NCBI GenBank assembly: GCA_964478225.1
Contig: CAYZHM010000013.1
Location: 1 to 47,378, forward strand
Source: CAYZHM01 sp964478225
Lineage (GTDB): Bacteria > Pseudomonadota > Alphaproteobacteria > Micavibrionales > Micavibrionaceae
DNA length: 47,378 nt
Direction of reading: 5' to 3'
The notes under the pieces were generated by a model. It saw only the letters and a list, made by a program, of their open reading frames with translations. It did not search any database and was not told where the DNA came from. Positions 7,804 to 18,800 of this stretch are shown here, piece after piece; within the stretch, counting starts at the first letter, position 1, and every line of letters begins with the position of its first letter. Position numbers and translations under genes: made by a program.

Positions 7804-8802
7804 TTAATTATGGCGGGCGCAACGAACGGGGCGAGCGTTTTGCTTTTGTGCTTGAGAGCTGTATTGATGCTGGGAGCCTGTGTTCATGCTGAACGTCCAA
7901 TTGGCGGTGCCGGTTTCCGAGCTTGTATGGTAATATGCGGCATTGAAGCCATCAATGATGGGGTCAGGAGCACTGTCGTTCGGGGTTCCCTCTTGCAAAC
8001 TTTCATAAATGACAGTCATTTCGTTTCTTGCCGGCAGGTACCAATCGGTGTGGCCATGCAGGTTAAGGTCGGCGCAGGCCTGGGCGGCTTGGTGGGGCTG
8101 GGTGCCACCGACGCTGCTGTCGGAATCCAGAAGGATGATGCCGGCGGTGTTGCCGTCGCCGTCGGTGGCGCTGCTAAAGCCGGTGGTGGTTTTGCCTGAG
8201 CTGTTGCCGTTGTTCCATGGATAATTCTGGTTATAACCTTCACAAAAGGCGCCATTCAAGGTTAGTCCAAGATCACAGCGCGTGACGTACATCGGGACGT
8301 TGCCGTCGGGGGTGAGGCCGGCGTAGATTGTTCCATCAAGACAGATATCGCCGGGGGTGACGCAATCGCTTGCTGGGGGGCCATGCAGCCGGACCCAGGC
8401 GGAGCCGTTGCAATATTGCATGATGTCATCATCATCATTGTAGATGATTGTTCCTTCGGCTTCGTTGGGCAGCGAGCATCCTCCGCCGGCCGCGCCAGAA
8501 TTTAAAGGGCCGAGGGCTTGCCATTTGCCGCTGCAGAGTTGTGGGACGTTTTCATCGCCGTTATAGATGACCACGCCTTCCGCGCGGACGGGGCCGGTGC
8601 AGTTGCCATGGCCGGGAGCCGGGCGATCCATCAGCGCGATCCATTGATCGGCGGCATTGCAATATTGCAGGACGCGGAAATCCTTGTTGTAGATCATGTT
8701 GCCTTTGGTTCCGGCAGGATTGGAACATGCGGCGTGAGCAGCGCCAGAGATGCAAATTGTTGCGGTCAGCAGAGAGATCATAAAGAAGAGAATATTTTTC
8801 AT
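7804..8802 (-). CDS. Secreted protein with three Cys-rich repeats and a DUF1566 (Lcl-like) domain, copy 2
   Basis: 332 residues. A signal peptide (MKNILFFMISLLTATICISG, cut after AHA, about residue 24) sends it out of the cytoplasm. Three repeats of about 45 residues follow, each shaped C-x-x-P...G..IYN.D...QYCN..W: CSNPAGTKGNMIYN, CTGPVRAEGVVIYN and CSLPNEAEGTIIYN. The last 130 residues form a DUF1566/Lcl C-terminal domain (ADLNLHGHTDWYLPARNEM... ARPVRCARHN), a C-type-lectin-like surface fold. It is a paralogue of the 334-residue protein directly upstream, nine bases away, and shares its repeat with the giant protein at the head of the cluster. Probably surface-exposed and adhesive; the ligand is unknown. 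Confidence 0.8.
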   Translation of the reverse strand: MKNILFFMISLLTATICISGAAHAACSNPAGTKGNMIYNKDFRVLQYCNAADQWIALMDRPAPGHGNCTGPVRAEGVVIYNGDENVPQLCSGKWQALGPLNSGAAGGGCSLPNEAEGTIIYNDDDDIMQYCNGSAWVRLHGPPASDCVTPGDICLDGTIYAGLTPDGNVPMYVTRCDLGLTLNGAFCEGYNQNYPWNNGNSSGKTTTGFSSATDGDGNTAGIILLDSDSSVGGTQPHQAAQACADLNLHGHTDWYLPARNEMTVIYESLQEGTPNDSAPDPIIDGFNAAYYHTSSETGTANWTFSMNTGSQHQYSSQAQKQNARPVRCARHN

Positions 8803-8811
8803 TTTGTTTCT

Positions 8812-9816
8812 CTAATCTTTCCTCGCGCAGCGGACAGGTCTCGTCAGGTATTTTGCTGCGGGGGCACTATATTGGCCGGTGGTGCCTCCACTCATGCTTA
8901 TATAATGGTTCTGCGCGATTGTTTCTGACTCTTTGCTGCTGTGATAGGTTCCTGTACTGATACCGTTGATCAGGGGATCGGGGCTGTTGTCGTTGGGGGT
9001 GCCGTCCTGCAGATTTTCGTAGATGACGCTCATTTCAGCGATAGCGGGGAGGTACCAGTCGGTGCGGCCATGGACATCGAGATCAGCGCAGGCATGTGCT
9101 GCTTGGTGTGGCTGGATACCGGCGACGCCGCTATCGGCGTCAATATGGAGAAGGCCTGCGGTGTTGAATGTTCCGCTGTTGGTACTATTGTAGTGAGTCT
9201 CTGTATATCCGCTGGTATTGCCGTTGTTCCAGGGGATGAGGGTGGCGGTGCCGGTGCAGTTTGTGCCGTCGAAGGTTTGGCCGATATCGCAGCGCGGGAC
9301 ATAAAAACGGACGTCTCGGTCAGGGGTGAGGCCAGCATAGACTGAGCCGTCCACGCATGTGTCGCCAATATCGGGGCAATCCTGGGGTGCGGGGCCGCGG
9401 AGTTTGACCCAGGCGGAGCCATTGCAATATTGCATGATGTCGTCATCGTCATTGTAGATGATGGCGCCTTCGGATTTGCTCGGAAGAGAGCATCCGCCCC
9501 CGGCAGCGGCGGGGTTTAACGGGCCAAGAGGATGCCACTGGCCGATGCATATTTGATGGACGTTCTGGCTTTGGCTGTAGATGACGGCGCCTTCTGCGCC
9601 GGTGGGGCTTGTGCAGTCGCCGCCGCTTGCCGCGGGGCGGTCCATGGTTGGGATCCATTGATTGGCAGCGTTACAGTATTGCAGTATAAGATGATCTTCA
9701 TTGTAGACCATATCGCCTTCGTTCCCGGCAGGGTTGGCACAGGCCGCAAAAGCAGAGCTTGCGGTGAAGAGCGTGAAAAAAATCAAGACCGGCAGAGAGT
9801 AGAGTAATTTTTTCAT
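8812..9816 (-). CDS. Secreted protein with three Cys-rich repeats and a DUF1566 (Lcl-like) domain, copy 1
   Basis: 334 residues, with the same plan as its downstream neighbour: signal peptide (MKKLLYSLPVLIFFTLFTAS, cut after AFA), three Cys repeats (CANPAGNEGDMVYN, CTSPTGAEGAVIYS, CSLPSKSEGAIIYN), then a DUF1566 domain (ADLDVHGRTDWYLPAIAEM... RPVRCARKD). The third repeat is nearly identical in both copies (IYNDDDDIMQYCNGSAWV), pointing to recent tandem duplication or gene conversion. It lies 15 bases after the giant gene and is probably cotranscribed with it. The even spacing of cysteines suggests disulfides formed in the periplasm or outside the cell. Confidence 0.8.
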   Translation of the reverse strand: MKKLLYSLPVLIFFTLFTASSAFAACANPAGNEGDMVYNEDHLILQYCNAANQWIPTMDRPAASGGDCTSPTGAEGAVIYSQSQNVHQICIGQWHPLGPLNPAAAGGGCSLPSKSEGAIIYNDDDDIMQYCNGSAWVKLRGPAPQDCPDIGDTCVDGSVYAGLTPDRDVRFYVPRCDIGQTFDGTNCTGTATLIPWNNGNTSGYTETHYNSTNSGTFNTAGLLHIDADSGVAGIQPHQAAHACADLDVHGRTDWYLPAIAEMSVIYENLQDGTPNDNSPDPLINGISTGTYHSSKESETIAQNHYISMSGGTTGQYSAPAAKYLTRPVRCARKD

Positions 9817-9831
9817 TTGCGTTCGTTTTTT

Positions 9832-12800
9832 TTATTCATGGCGGCGGCGCAAGGTGAGGCCGATGCCGACACCCAGAGCCATCATCAAGGCAATCGCAGC
9901 AAGCAGAGTTTCGAGGTTGTATCCAGCCTTGTTGGTTGACCCGATTGCAGCTTTGTTCAAGACAGCGACTTGTTCGGAAAGATCATCGAGTTCGGATTTT
10001 AGGGCGGCGTTTTCTGCTTTGAGTTCTTTGAAGTCGGTCTGCATGAGTTCAGCGGATTTGAGGGCAGATTCAACTTTTCCGGAGAGATTATCCTGGTCAG
10101 TTTTAATTTCTTGTAGGGCCTTGACGATCACAGGGGTCAGTTTTTGGTAGTCTAATTGTAGGTACTGGACTTCAGCGTCGCCGATGGTTTCAGATTCGAT
10201 TGCCTCGGGGACGATTTTTTGAACTTCCTGCGCGATGAAGCCGATGCTGTGGGGTTGTGATTTAAAGCGCGACACAAGTGAGTAATGTTTTAGGACCTCT
10301 GGATCATCATAGCGCCAATCGAACGTAACGGGGCGGAGCTTCATGAGCGTATCGAGTGAGTAGTCGAGATCTCTGATATTTTTCTTCAGACGGACGTCAG
10401 ATTCGTTGGCGATACAGGATGAGGCGGTATTGTCGCTATTGGTGTCCACGCAGACCGTGCCGCCTTTGACTTCAAGTGCGCCTTCGTTGGGTGAGCTGGT
10501 TCCTATGCCGACTAGAGGTGTTCCGGAGTTGTAGTAGATTGTGCCTGCCCCTGCGGTCCAGAGGCCACCACCGCCTGCTTGGGCGATCCATTCGGTGCCG
10601 CTCCATGTCAGGACGTCGTTGGTTGATGGTGTGGGTGCGTTGACATCGTCAAGGTCGTTCAGGTCGTTGAGGAAGGTTGGTGTTGCTGCGCCGCTCACGA
10701 TTTCAATACCATCGCCGCATGCGCCGACTTCCCATGTGGATGACACAGAGTTGTAGACAATACATTGGCCGTTGACGACGCCTGCGGTGTTGACGTCATC
10801 GAGGTCGTCGAGGTCGTTGTCGTAGGTCGGGGCGGCGGCGCCAGCGACAGAGGTGATTACGTTTGTTGAGGTGAAACAGTTGTTACCGGATGCGTCGCAG
10901 TATTGTGTGGCGCCGATGGTGCCTTCGACATCGAGCATAAGGGATCCGGAGGTTCCGGTGCTGCCGATGGCGACTTTTGGAGTGCCGGAGTTGTAGTAGA
11001 TTGTGCCACCGGCAGAGGCGACCCAGAGGCCACCACCGCCAGAGATTGACGCGGCGGCGTCGGCGGCGGTGAAGCAGTTGTTGCCTGAGGCATCGCAGTA
11101 TTTTGTTGCGCCGACGGGGCCTTCGACATCGAGTTTCAATTGGCCGCCTGTACCGGAGTTTGGTGTGTCATCGCCGATTCCGACATATCCGGTTGAGGTT
11201 ATGGTCATGGTGAGGGCGTCATCCGCGTGGAAGCCTATGTTGTGGCCTTTGAAGCGGAGATCTCTCCATGCTGAGGCGTCTCTGTCATAGGATTGGAATG
11301 CGGCGCCGCCGGAGCCACCTGTGTGTGAACTGTATGATGAGTCTGCATCCCATGAAATTTCAAAGCCTTTTCCTGACGTGGGCCATGGAGGTGTTGATCC
11401 GCCTGTGGCTCTGATGGTTCCGTATACGTCTAAGCTTGTGCCAGGGTTGGTTAGACCAATTCCAACCTGAGGCGTGCCTGAGTTGTAGTAGATTTTATCA
11501 CCTGTTCCGGCTTGCCAAAGCGGGCTGCCGACGGAAGCGGCGGTGAAGCAGTTGGCGAGGCTTTCATCGCAATATTGAACCGCTCCCGCTTTGCCTGCGC
11601 TGTCGACGATGAATTTTGTAACGCTGTTGTTTTGGAATCTAGCGAAGTTCCCCGTGAAGGTACCTGAGCCAGCCGCCATGTTGCCGAAAAGCATATCACC
11701 AGAAAATGCGGAGGTTGTATGAGTGAAGTTGCCGAGTTTTCCGGTCGTTAGGACAGTAGAGTTCACGGCAAGAGCATTTGCACCTGTGTGTTTTGCAACG
11801 GCTTCGACGCCGGTGGTTCCTGTGTGTGCGGCGCTTTCGCCATAAACGCCGACGCCGGTTGTTGAGCCAGTTGTGCCGTAAACACCATAGGATTTTGTGC
11901 CGTAGCTTCCCACACCATAAAGGGCGTATGTGGTGCCTGTGCTTGATGCTTTGGCTTGGGCATAGACGCCATAGACGGGGCCGCTGTTGGCTTCCGCGAT
12001 GGAGTATATGCCGTATTTATTGCTTCCAGTTGCCGGCGTGGTTGCGTCAACATAAAGACCGTAACTTGTGCCGCCGGATTTGCTGTCGGCGACGGTTATT
12101 TGATGCGCGATAGAATTTCCGGATGTGGAGGTCGTTGTGAAGGTTTCATTCACGCCGATCCCTGCCGCAGAAACAGAGCTTACAACATGCAACGGAGATG
12201 TTGGATTTGTTGTGCCTATGCCAACCTGAGGCGTGCCTGAGTTGTAGTAGATTTTATCACCTGTGCCTGCGGTCCAGAGGGAGGAGGTGGCGGCGGTGAT
12301 CATGTTTGTCCAGGCGCTGTTTTCGTAAGCTTCGAATTTGTTGCTTGTTGTGTTGTAGCGGATCATGCCGTTGGCGGCGGCTTGCATGCCGGCCTCGCCG
12401 GGGCGTGATGTTGTTGCGGTGCCGGGGATGGTGAGGGCGTTGGATTCAAGCGTCATGGAGATGGCAGAAGAACGGTCGGTTGTGCCTGTGCCTTGGCCTT
12501 TTTGGACGGTTTTGAAAATGATAGATGAGGAGCCATTCCCAGTGGCAAGACCGGATCCTAATATTAAATCACCACCGTTTTGGTCGGTTGTACCGCTGTT
12601 TGTTCCGCCGCCGCTTACTGAGAGGGAATAACCTGCACCGGTTCCTGAAGTACGACGTTCTTGCGCAAGTATTGTGCCGTTTGTTGTTTTGAATAATAAA
12701 TCTCCAGTAGATGTGAGTTGCATTCTGTCGGCGCCAACTGTTCTAAAATATATAGACGCTCTTGCATGCATTGCAATGTCATTACCTTGTGTTGATGCGC

Positions 12801-15800
12801 TGCCGTTGGAGGCAAGTTTGATATAAGCATCGCCAGAACCGCCGGTTATGGGTGTTGCGCTGAGGACGAGCGGACGGTCTGCGCCTGTTCCGCCAGGCGC
12901 GGAGCGGATGACGAAGGCGCTCCCGCTGTAACCAATTGTGGCGCGTTCATAGTTTGTTGTCTGGTCGGCGGTGTTGTAGAAGGCTATGCCGGTTGAGCTT
13001 TGCGGGAAGGTGAGAGCGTTTGTTGGTGCGGTTGTGCCGATGCCGACGAGAGGCGTTCCCGAATTGTAATAGATCGCGTCGCCTGTGCCTTTTTGCCAGA
13101 GGCCAGGAGAGACAGAAGCGGCGGTGAAGCAGCTGTTGCCGCTTTCATCGCAGAATTGTGATGCGCCGACATTGCCCTCGACATCGAGGGCAAGTTTGCC
13201 GCCGGTTCCTGTGGAGACGTCGGCGGCGGCGGATGATGGGTTGATGAGCGCGTAACCGCCGATCACCGCGAAGAGGTCGGAGCCTGTGAGTGTATATGAA
13301 TCGTTGTTGTTGTATGTGTTTTTGTCCATGAAGACGCCGAGTGTGCGGTCGCCGGTGATTGCGGGCGATACTGTGCGGTCGGCTGATTGCAGGCCGATGG
13401 CCATGGCATAATCGCCGGAGCCGGAGCCGGCTGTGCCGTTACCGGCGGTAACGCCGCGGCCCATAGCAATTGCACCAACCCCGGAGGCAACTGTATTTCC
13501 GCCGTCTGAGTTTGCGTAACCGAAGGCTGTGGCGCCTGTTCCAGAGGCTGTGATTGCGGCAAGGCCAGCGCGGCCGAATGCTGTGGCACCGATGCCTGAA
13601 GCTGTGATACCCGCACTGGCGGTATATCCGAAGGCGGTTGAGCCATCTGCAGAAGCTGTGACGTTTCCGCTGGCGTTATAGCCAAAGGCCATGCTGCCTT
13701 GACCGCTGGCGATTGTGTTACGACCGAAGGCGGCGCTGTAGTTGCCGACGTTGGCACCGCTGGCGTCCCATGATGTGCTGTTGGCGTAGCCGGCGCGGAA
13801 GGCTCCTTTGGATTTATCAAAGTAGAGGCGGCTGGCTTGTGCGCCGTAATCGAGCGTGGCGGAGCCGACGACGAAATCATCGTTGGCGTAGCTGCCGCTG
13901 CTGGATTTGACGCGGATGACGTTGGTGTCGATTTCGAAGATGCTGGAGCTGGCGGCGACTGTTGCGGCGGTGAAGCAGTTTGCGCCGTTTTGATCGCAGT
14001 AATTTGTTGCGCCGAGGTCGCCTTCGACATCGAAGGTGAGGGTGCCGGAGACTGTGGTGTCGCCGACGACGGCGCCGGGTGTGCCGGAGTTGTAATAGAT
14101 GTCATCGCCTGTGCCTTCTTGCCAGAGGCCGGACTGGAAGGGGAAGCCGGTGGCGGTTCCGGAGATTCCGGTTGTGTCGTCGGCGCTGTTGGCGGCGTCG
14201 GTGACGACGAGGCTGCCGTTGAAGTTGCCGTTGGCGTAAGCGCGCGGGCGGACTGTGATGGTGCAGGTGGCGCTGGCGGCGAGGGTGTTGCCGTTACAGT
14301 TGTCGACCGTCATTTCGAAGTTGGTTGTGTTGACGATGTTGGTGGTTAATGTGCCGCTGGTTCCGGTGCCGGTGTTTTCAACGGTGAAGACGACGCCGGT
14401 TCCGTTGGCGGGGTTGCCGGGGCCTGTTACATCCATACCGATTTGTGAGGCCGGGGTGATTTCCAGTACGACCGTGGATGGGGCGGCGCCAGTTTCACGG
14501 CGGGTACAGCGGAAGCGGACTGCTGTGCCTTTGGATCGGTTATTATAGCTTCCTGTAGAAAAATCACGAATGTATTGATATTGATAATTTGATTCGGTGG
14601 ATGTTGCATATTCGTTTGCGGCAAATTCCCCGATTGCATTTCTGTTGGTGTAGAGTGTCACAACCTCGTCGAAGGCTGGTAAATACCAATCGGAATAGGC
14701 GCCGATGACTAAGCTGCTACAAAATGTAGCAGAGGGTGTGCTGTAAGCGTTCGCTGTTCCATGATTGACAATGGTTGTTGTGTTGTTTGGCCCATCTGTG
14801 TTGGAGCTTGCCGAGGTTACAACGTTGCTTGAGGCCCAGGTTTTTGCGACGGTATCCCCTGTTCCGGAGCAATCGGGGTCGGAGGTGTCGTCGGCGCAGC
14901 CGCCGGGCATGGCGATCAGGCGGTAGCCATTTTGACACGAGGCGAGAAGTCCGCCGGAGTCTGCGGTTCCGATACGGCCGCAGAAGCCGGTTCCGGTTCC
15001 GGAGATCGGGACGTTGATGCCGTTGTCGGCGGAGACAGTCAGTTGGCCGGTGTAGCTTTGGTCGTAGGATTGGACTTTCGGCTTGACGGTTAATGTACAA
15101 GACGCGCCGGCGGCAAGCGTGTTGCCGTCGCAATTGTCGCTGATGATGCTAAATGCTGTGGTGTTGGTCAGGCCGGTTGTGATGGCGGTTGAAGTGGAGC
15201 CGCCATCGTTGGTGATGGTGAAGACTTTTTGTGTGACGTTGGAGGGGTCAAGCACTGTGTCGGTGTAATTGATGTCATTCGCAGAGCCGGGAGAGACGCT
15301 CAGGTAAGCGGCGCTGACGTTATTGGGCGCGCGGCGGACGCAACGGATTTTTCTTGAACCGACTTTTGCGCTGTATGTATTGGTTCCTGCCGACATGTCA
15401 AAGGATCTACCGTTGCTGGCATCGACTTGCACGGAGGTCCAATAGCTTACGGTGTCGAAGCCGCCCAATGTGGCTTTGACATTATAGAGAGTTGTCATTT
15501 CGTTGAGAGCGGGGAGGTACCAGTCGGAATGGCCGCCGTATGTCATGTCGTCGCAGAATCGTGCGGCGGGTACAGAATATCCGCTTGAATTTGAGGCTAC
15601 TATAGCCGCATTGGTGTTGGTTTGGCCGTCTGCGTTGGAGTTTGCACCAGGGACGTTCAAGTAATCCGGAGACCAGGTTTTTGAAACAGTGTCCGTGCCA
15701 GCGCAGGCGGGGTCGGTTGTGTCATCAGCACAGCCGCTAGGCATCGCGATCAATTTATAAGTGGATTCGCAAGAGGCGAGCAGGCCGCCACCCGTTGAGG

Positions 15801-18800
15801 AGCCGATTGTGCCGCAGGCGCCGGTGGCGGTTCCGGAGAGCAGGGCGAAGGGGTTGTTGTCGGCGGTGACGGTGACTGTGCCGTTATAGCTGCCGTTGCC
15901 GAAAGATTTTGCGCGGACTTTGAAGGTACAGGACGCGGCGGAGGCGAGTGTGCCGGTACAGGTGTTGGTGCCGCTGTCGATTTCAAAGTTTGAGGGGTTG
16001 CTGAGCGCGAGGCCGAGCGTTTGCGAGGTCACGGTTCCGGCGTTTGTCAGGGTGAAGTCGATCCAGTTGCTGACGCCTGGTGTGCCGGCGACTGTGATGT
16101 CCATGTTTTGGGCGACTGAAGGGGAGAGAACCAAAGTGGCGACGGCGCTGCGCGCGATCAGGGCTGTCCATGCGGAGCCGTTACAATATTCGACGCCGCT
16201 GCCAGTGGTGTAGCGGAGGGCGCCGTTAAATGTTGGGCCGCAAGTTTCGCCACCGTTTCCAAATCTGATCGAACCGTCAACATCAAGGGCGACGGCCGCG
16301 CCGTTTGTGCCGATGCCGACGCGTGGGTCAGTGCCGGAATTGTAGTAGATTGTGTCGCCTGCGGAGGAGACCCAGACGCTGGAGCCGCCTGCGATGACGT
16401 TGGCGGCGTCGGAAGCAGTGAAGCAGTTGAGGCCAGTTTCATCGCAATAATTTGCTGCGCCCATGTCGCCTTCGACATCGAGGGTGAGGGTGCCGGAGAC
16501 GGATGTGTCACCGATGACGACGCCCGGTGTGCCGGAGTTGTAATAGATGTCGTCGCCTGCGGAGGCGACCCAGAGGCTGGAGCCGCCGCCGATAATTGTT
16601 GCGGCGTCGGAGGCGGTGAAGCAATTGTTGCCGTTTTCATCGCAGTAGTTTGCTGCGCCGATAGGGCCTTCGACATCGAGGGCGAGTTTGCCGCCTGTGC
16701 CGGTGGAGACGTCGACTGCGGCGGATGATGGGTTGATCAAGGCATAACCGCCGATGACCGCGAAGAGGTCGGAGCCTGTGAGGTCGAAGCCAGAATTCTT
16801 GCCGGCACTGTTTTGATCCATGAAGATGGCGAAGGAACGATCGCCGGTCACTTTTGGATAGGGGGTTTGGGTTGAGGACTGCAAGCCAATGGCGGCGCTA
16901 TAATTCCCATGACCAGCGCCGATGGCGACATTAGGCGTGCCCGACCCTACTTGAGCCTGGGATCCCATTGTGATGCTGTTTCTCCCTGAAGTAACTACAT
17001 ATTGTCCTAGCGCCATACTTACCTGCGCGGAAGCTACTGCGTCAAATCCAATGGCTGTGGAATATGCTCCGGAAGCCATAGGATAATAACCCATTGCGGT
17101 GCTGTAGTCTCCGACATTTGCTGTGTTCCAGCGGGTATTGGCCAGATCGACGGCGAAAAGAATATCGCCGCCAACACCAGCACGAAAAGCTCCTTTTGAT
17201 TTATCAAAGAACATTCGCACGTCTTCTGTGTTATTTGCGGTCGCATCAAGCGAGGAAGAGCCCACAACGAAATCATAATTACCGAAATCAGGCACTGAAG
17301 AACGGACGCGGATGACGCTGGTATCGATTTCGAAAATGCCGGTATCGCCTGTTGCCACGCTGCCCGGGGTAAAACAGAGTGTGAGGTCAGCGTTACAGAA
17401 TTCAGCGGCACCGATTTTGTTGGCGCCTTCGAGGTTTTCGCCGTCTGCGTCATCGCCAGCGGCCAATGTTTCTTCGATGGTTTGCACGCCGCCGCTACCA
17501 CCACCGCCCGCTGTATCGGTTTCGCAGGTCCAGCCGGTTGCCGTCCAGCGGTTGAAGGAGCCGGAGGCGCAAGCAGCGGGCGTGAAGTCGACATTATTGT
17601 ATTGGTAGTCTGTGGCATCGACGGTTCCAGCAACATCCACATCGTCAACGATTTCGATTTGGCCGTCGGTTGCGGCGACGTCGCCGTTGAGGGTGGTGGT
17701 TCCCGCAACGGTTAATGTGGTGTCGAGTGTTGTGGCGCCAGAGACGTCGAGTGTGCCGGTGATGTCAGTGTTGCCGGTGATGTTGATGCCTGTGTCTATA
17801 TCGATTGCGGCGCTGCCCGCGTTGACAGTTACCCCAGAGCCATCACTTAGAATTCCGCCTGTTGCCCAGAGGACACCTTTTGTGTCAGTCATGTTGATGT
17901 CGCCGCCGATGGTCATGTCGCCACTCAGGTCGATATCGCCGTTGAAATCCATGTCGCCATTGGTTGTGATCAAGCCATCATTGCGGACGGAGAAAAGAAC
18001 GGAGGGTGCTGAGCTGTTTGCAGTTAAAACATAAGCAGAACTGTCAGATGTAGAACCTGTTAGTGTTGTATCTCCGGTTATGGCGACGGTTGCGCCGACG
18101 TCGATGTCTGCGCCCGCGGTGTTGATTGTGATGCCGGAGCCATCGCTTGTGATTTCCCCATCAGTCGTCCAGACAACGGATTTATTGTCGGCCATGTTGA
18201 TGTCATCGCCCATTGTTAATGTGCTGGTGATTTGGACGGTGCCGACAACGTCTAGTGTGTCATCAGGAGCTGTGAGACCGATACCGACTTGCGGTGTGCC
18301 TGAGTTGTAATAGATGTCTTCGCCAGCGCCTTCTTGCCAGATTGAGGAGCCAGCGCTTGTTGTTTCCCACACGGAATTGGCACCGTCGCAGAGCTCAAGT
18401 GTGTCAGGATCTGTCGCGGTATTGATACGCAGCAGGCGATCGTTGGCACCATTACATGTCGCGAGGTCGGATTCTGTTGGCAAGATCATTGATGCGGCGC
18501 CGAGTTTTAGTGCGGAGGTGGCGCTTGTCGAGAGATCAAGGGCGCCGGTGAAGGTTGCTCCGCCGGTTACTTCGAGATCTTTGCTGATTGTTGCCACGCC
18601 TGAGTCGGCAGGATCAAGTTTCCAGAGACCTTCTGAAGCTGCGGAAGCGGAGAGGTAGGAATATTCGACCACAACGTCATCCCCGCCTTTTGAAAGAGCA
18701 GAGCTGTTGGCACAGGTGGTTTGGAATGTTTTATCAGGACCCGCAGAGACAAGTGCGATGACGTAGTCACCTGTGTTATTTGTTCCTGTCAGGCGGTGGG

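Noticed and set aside
10500..18320. Regular repeats that could suggest a CRISPR array
   Set aside because: Units are coding, of variable spacing (hundreds of bases), diverged, and in one long open frame; no cas genes are present.
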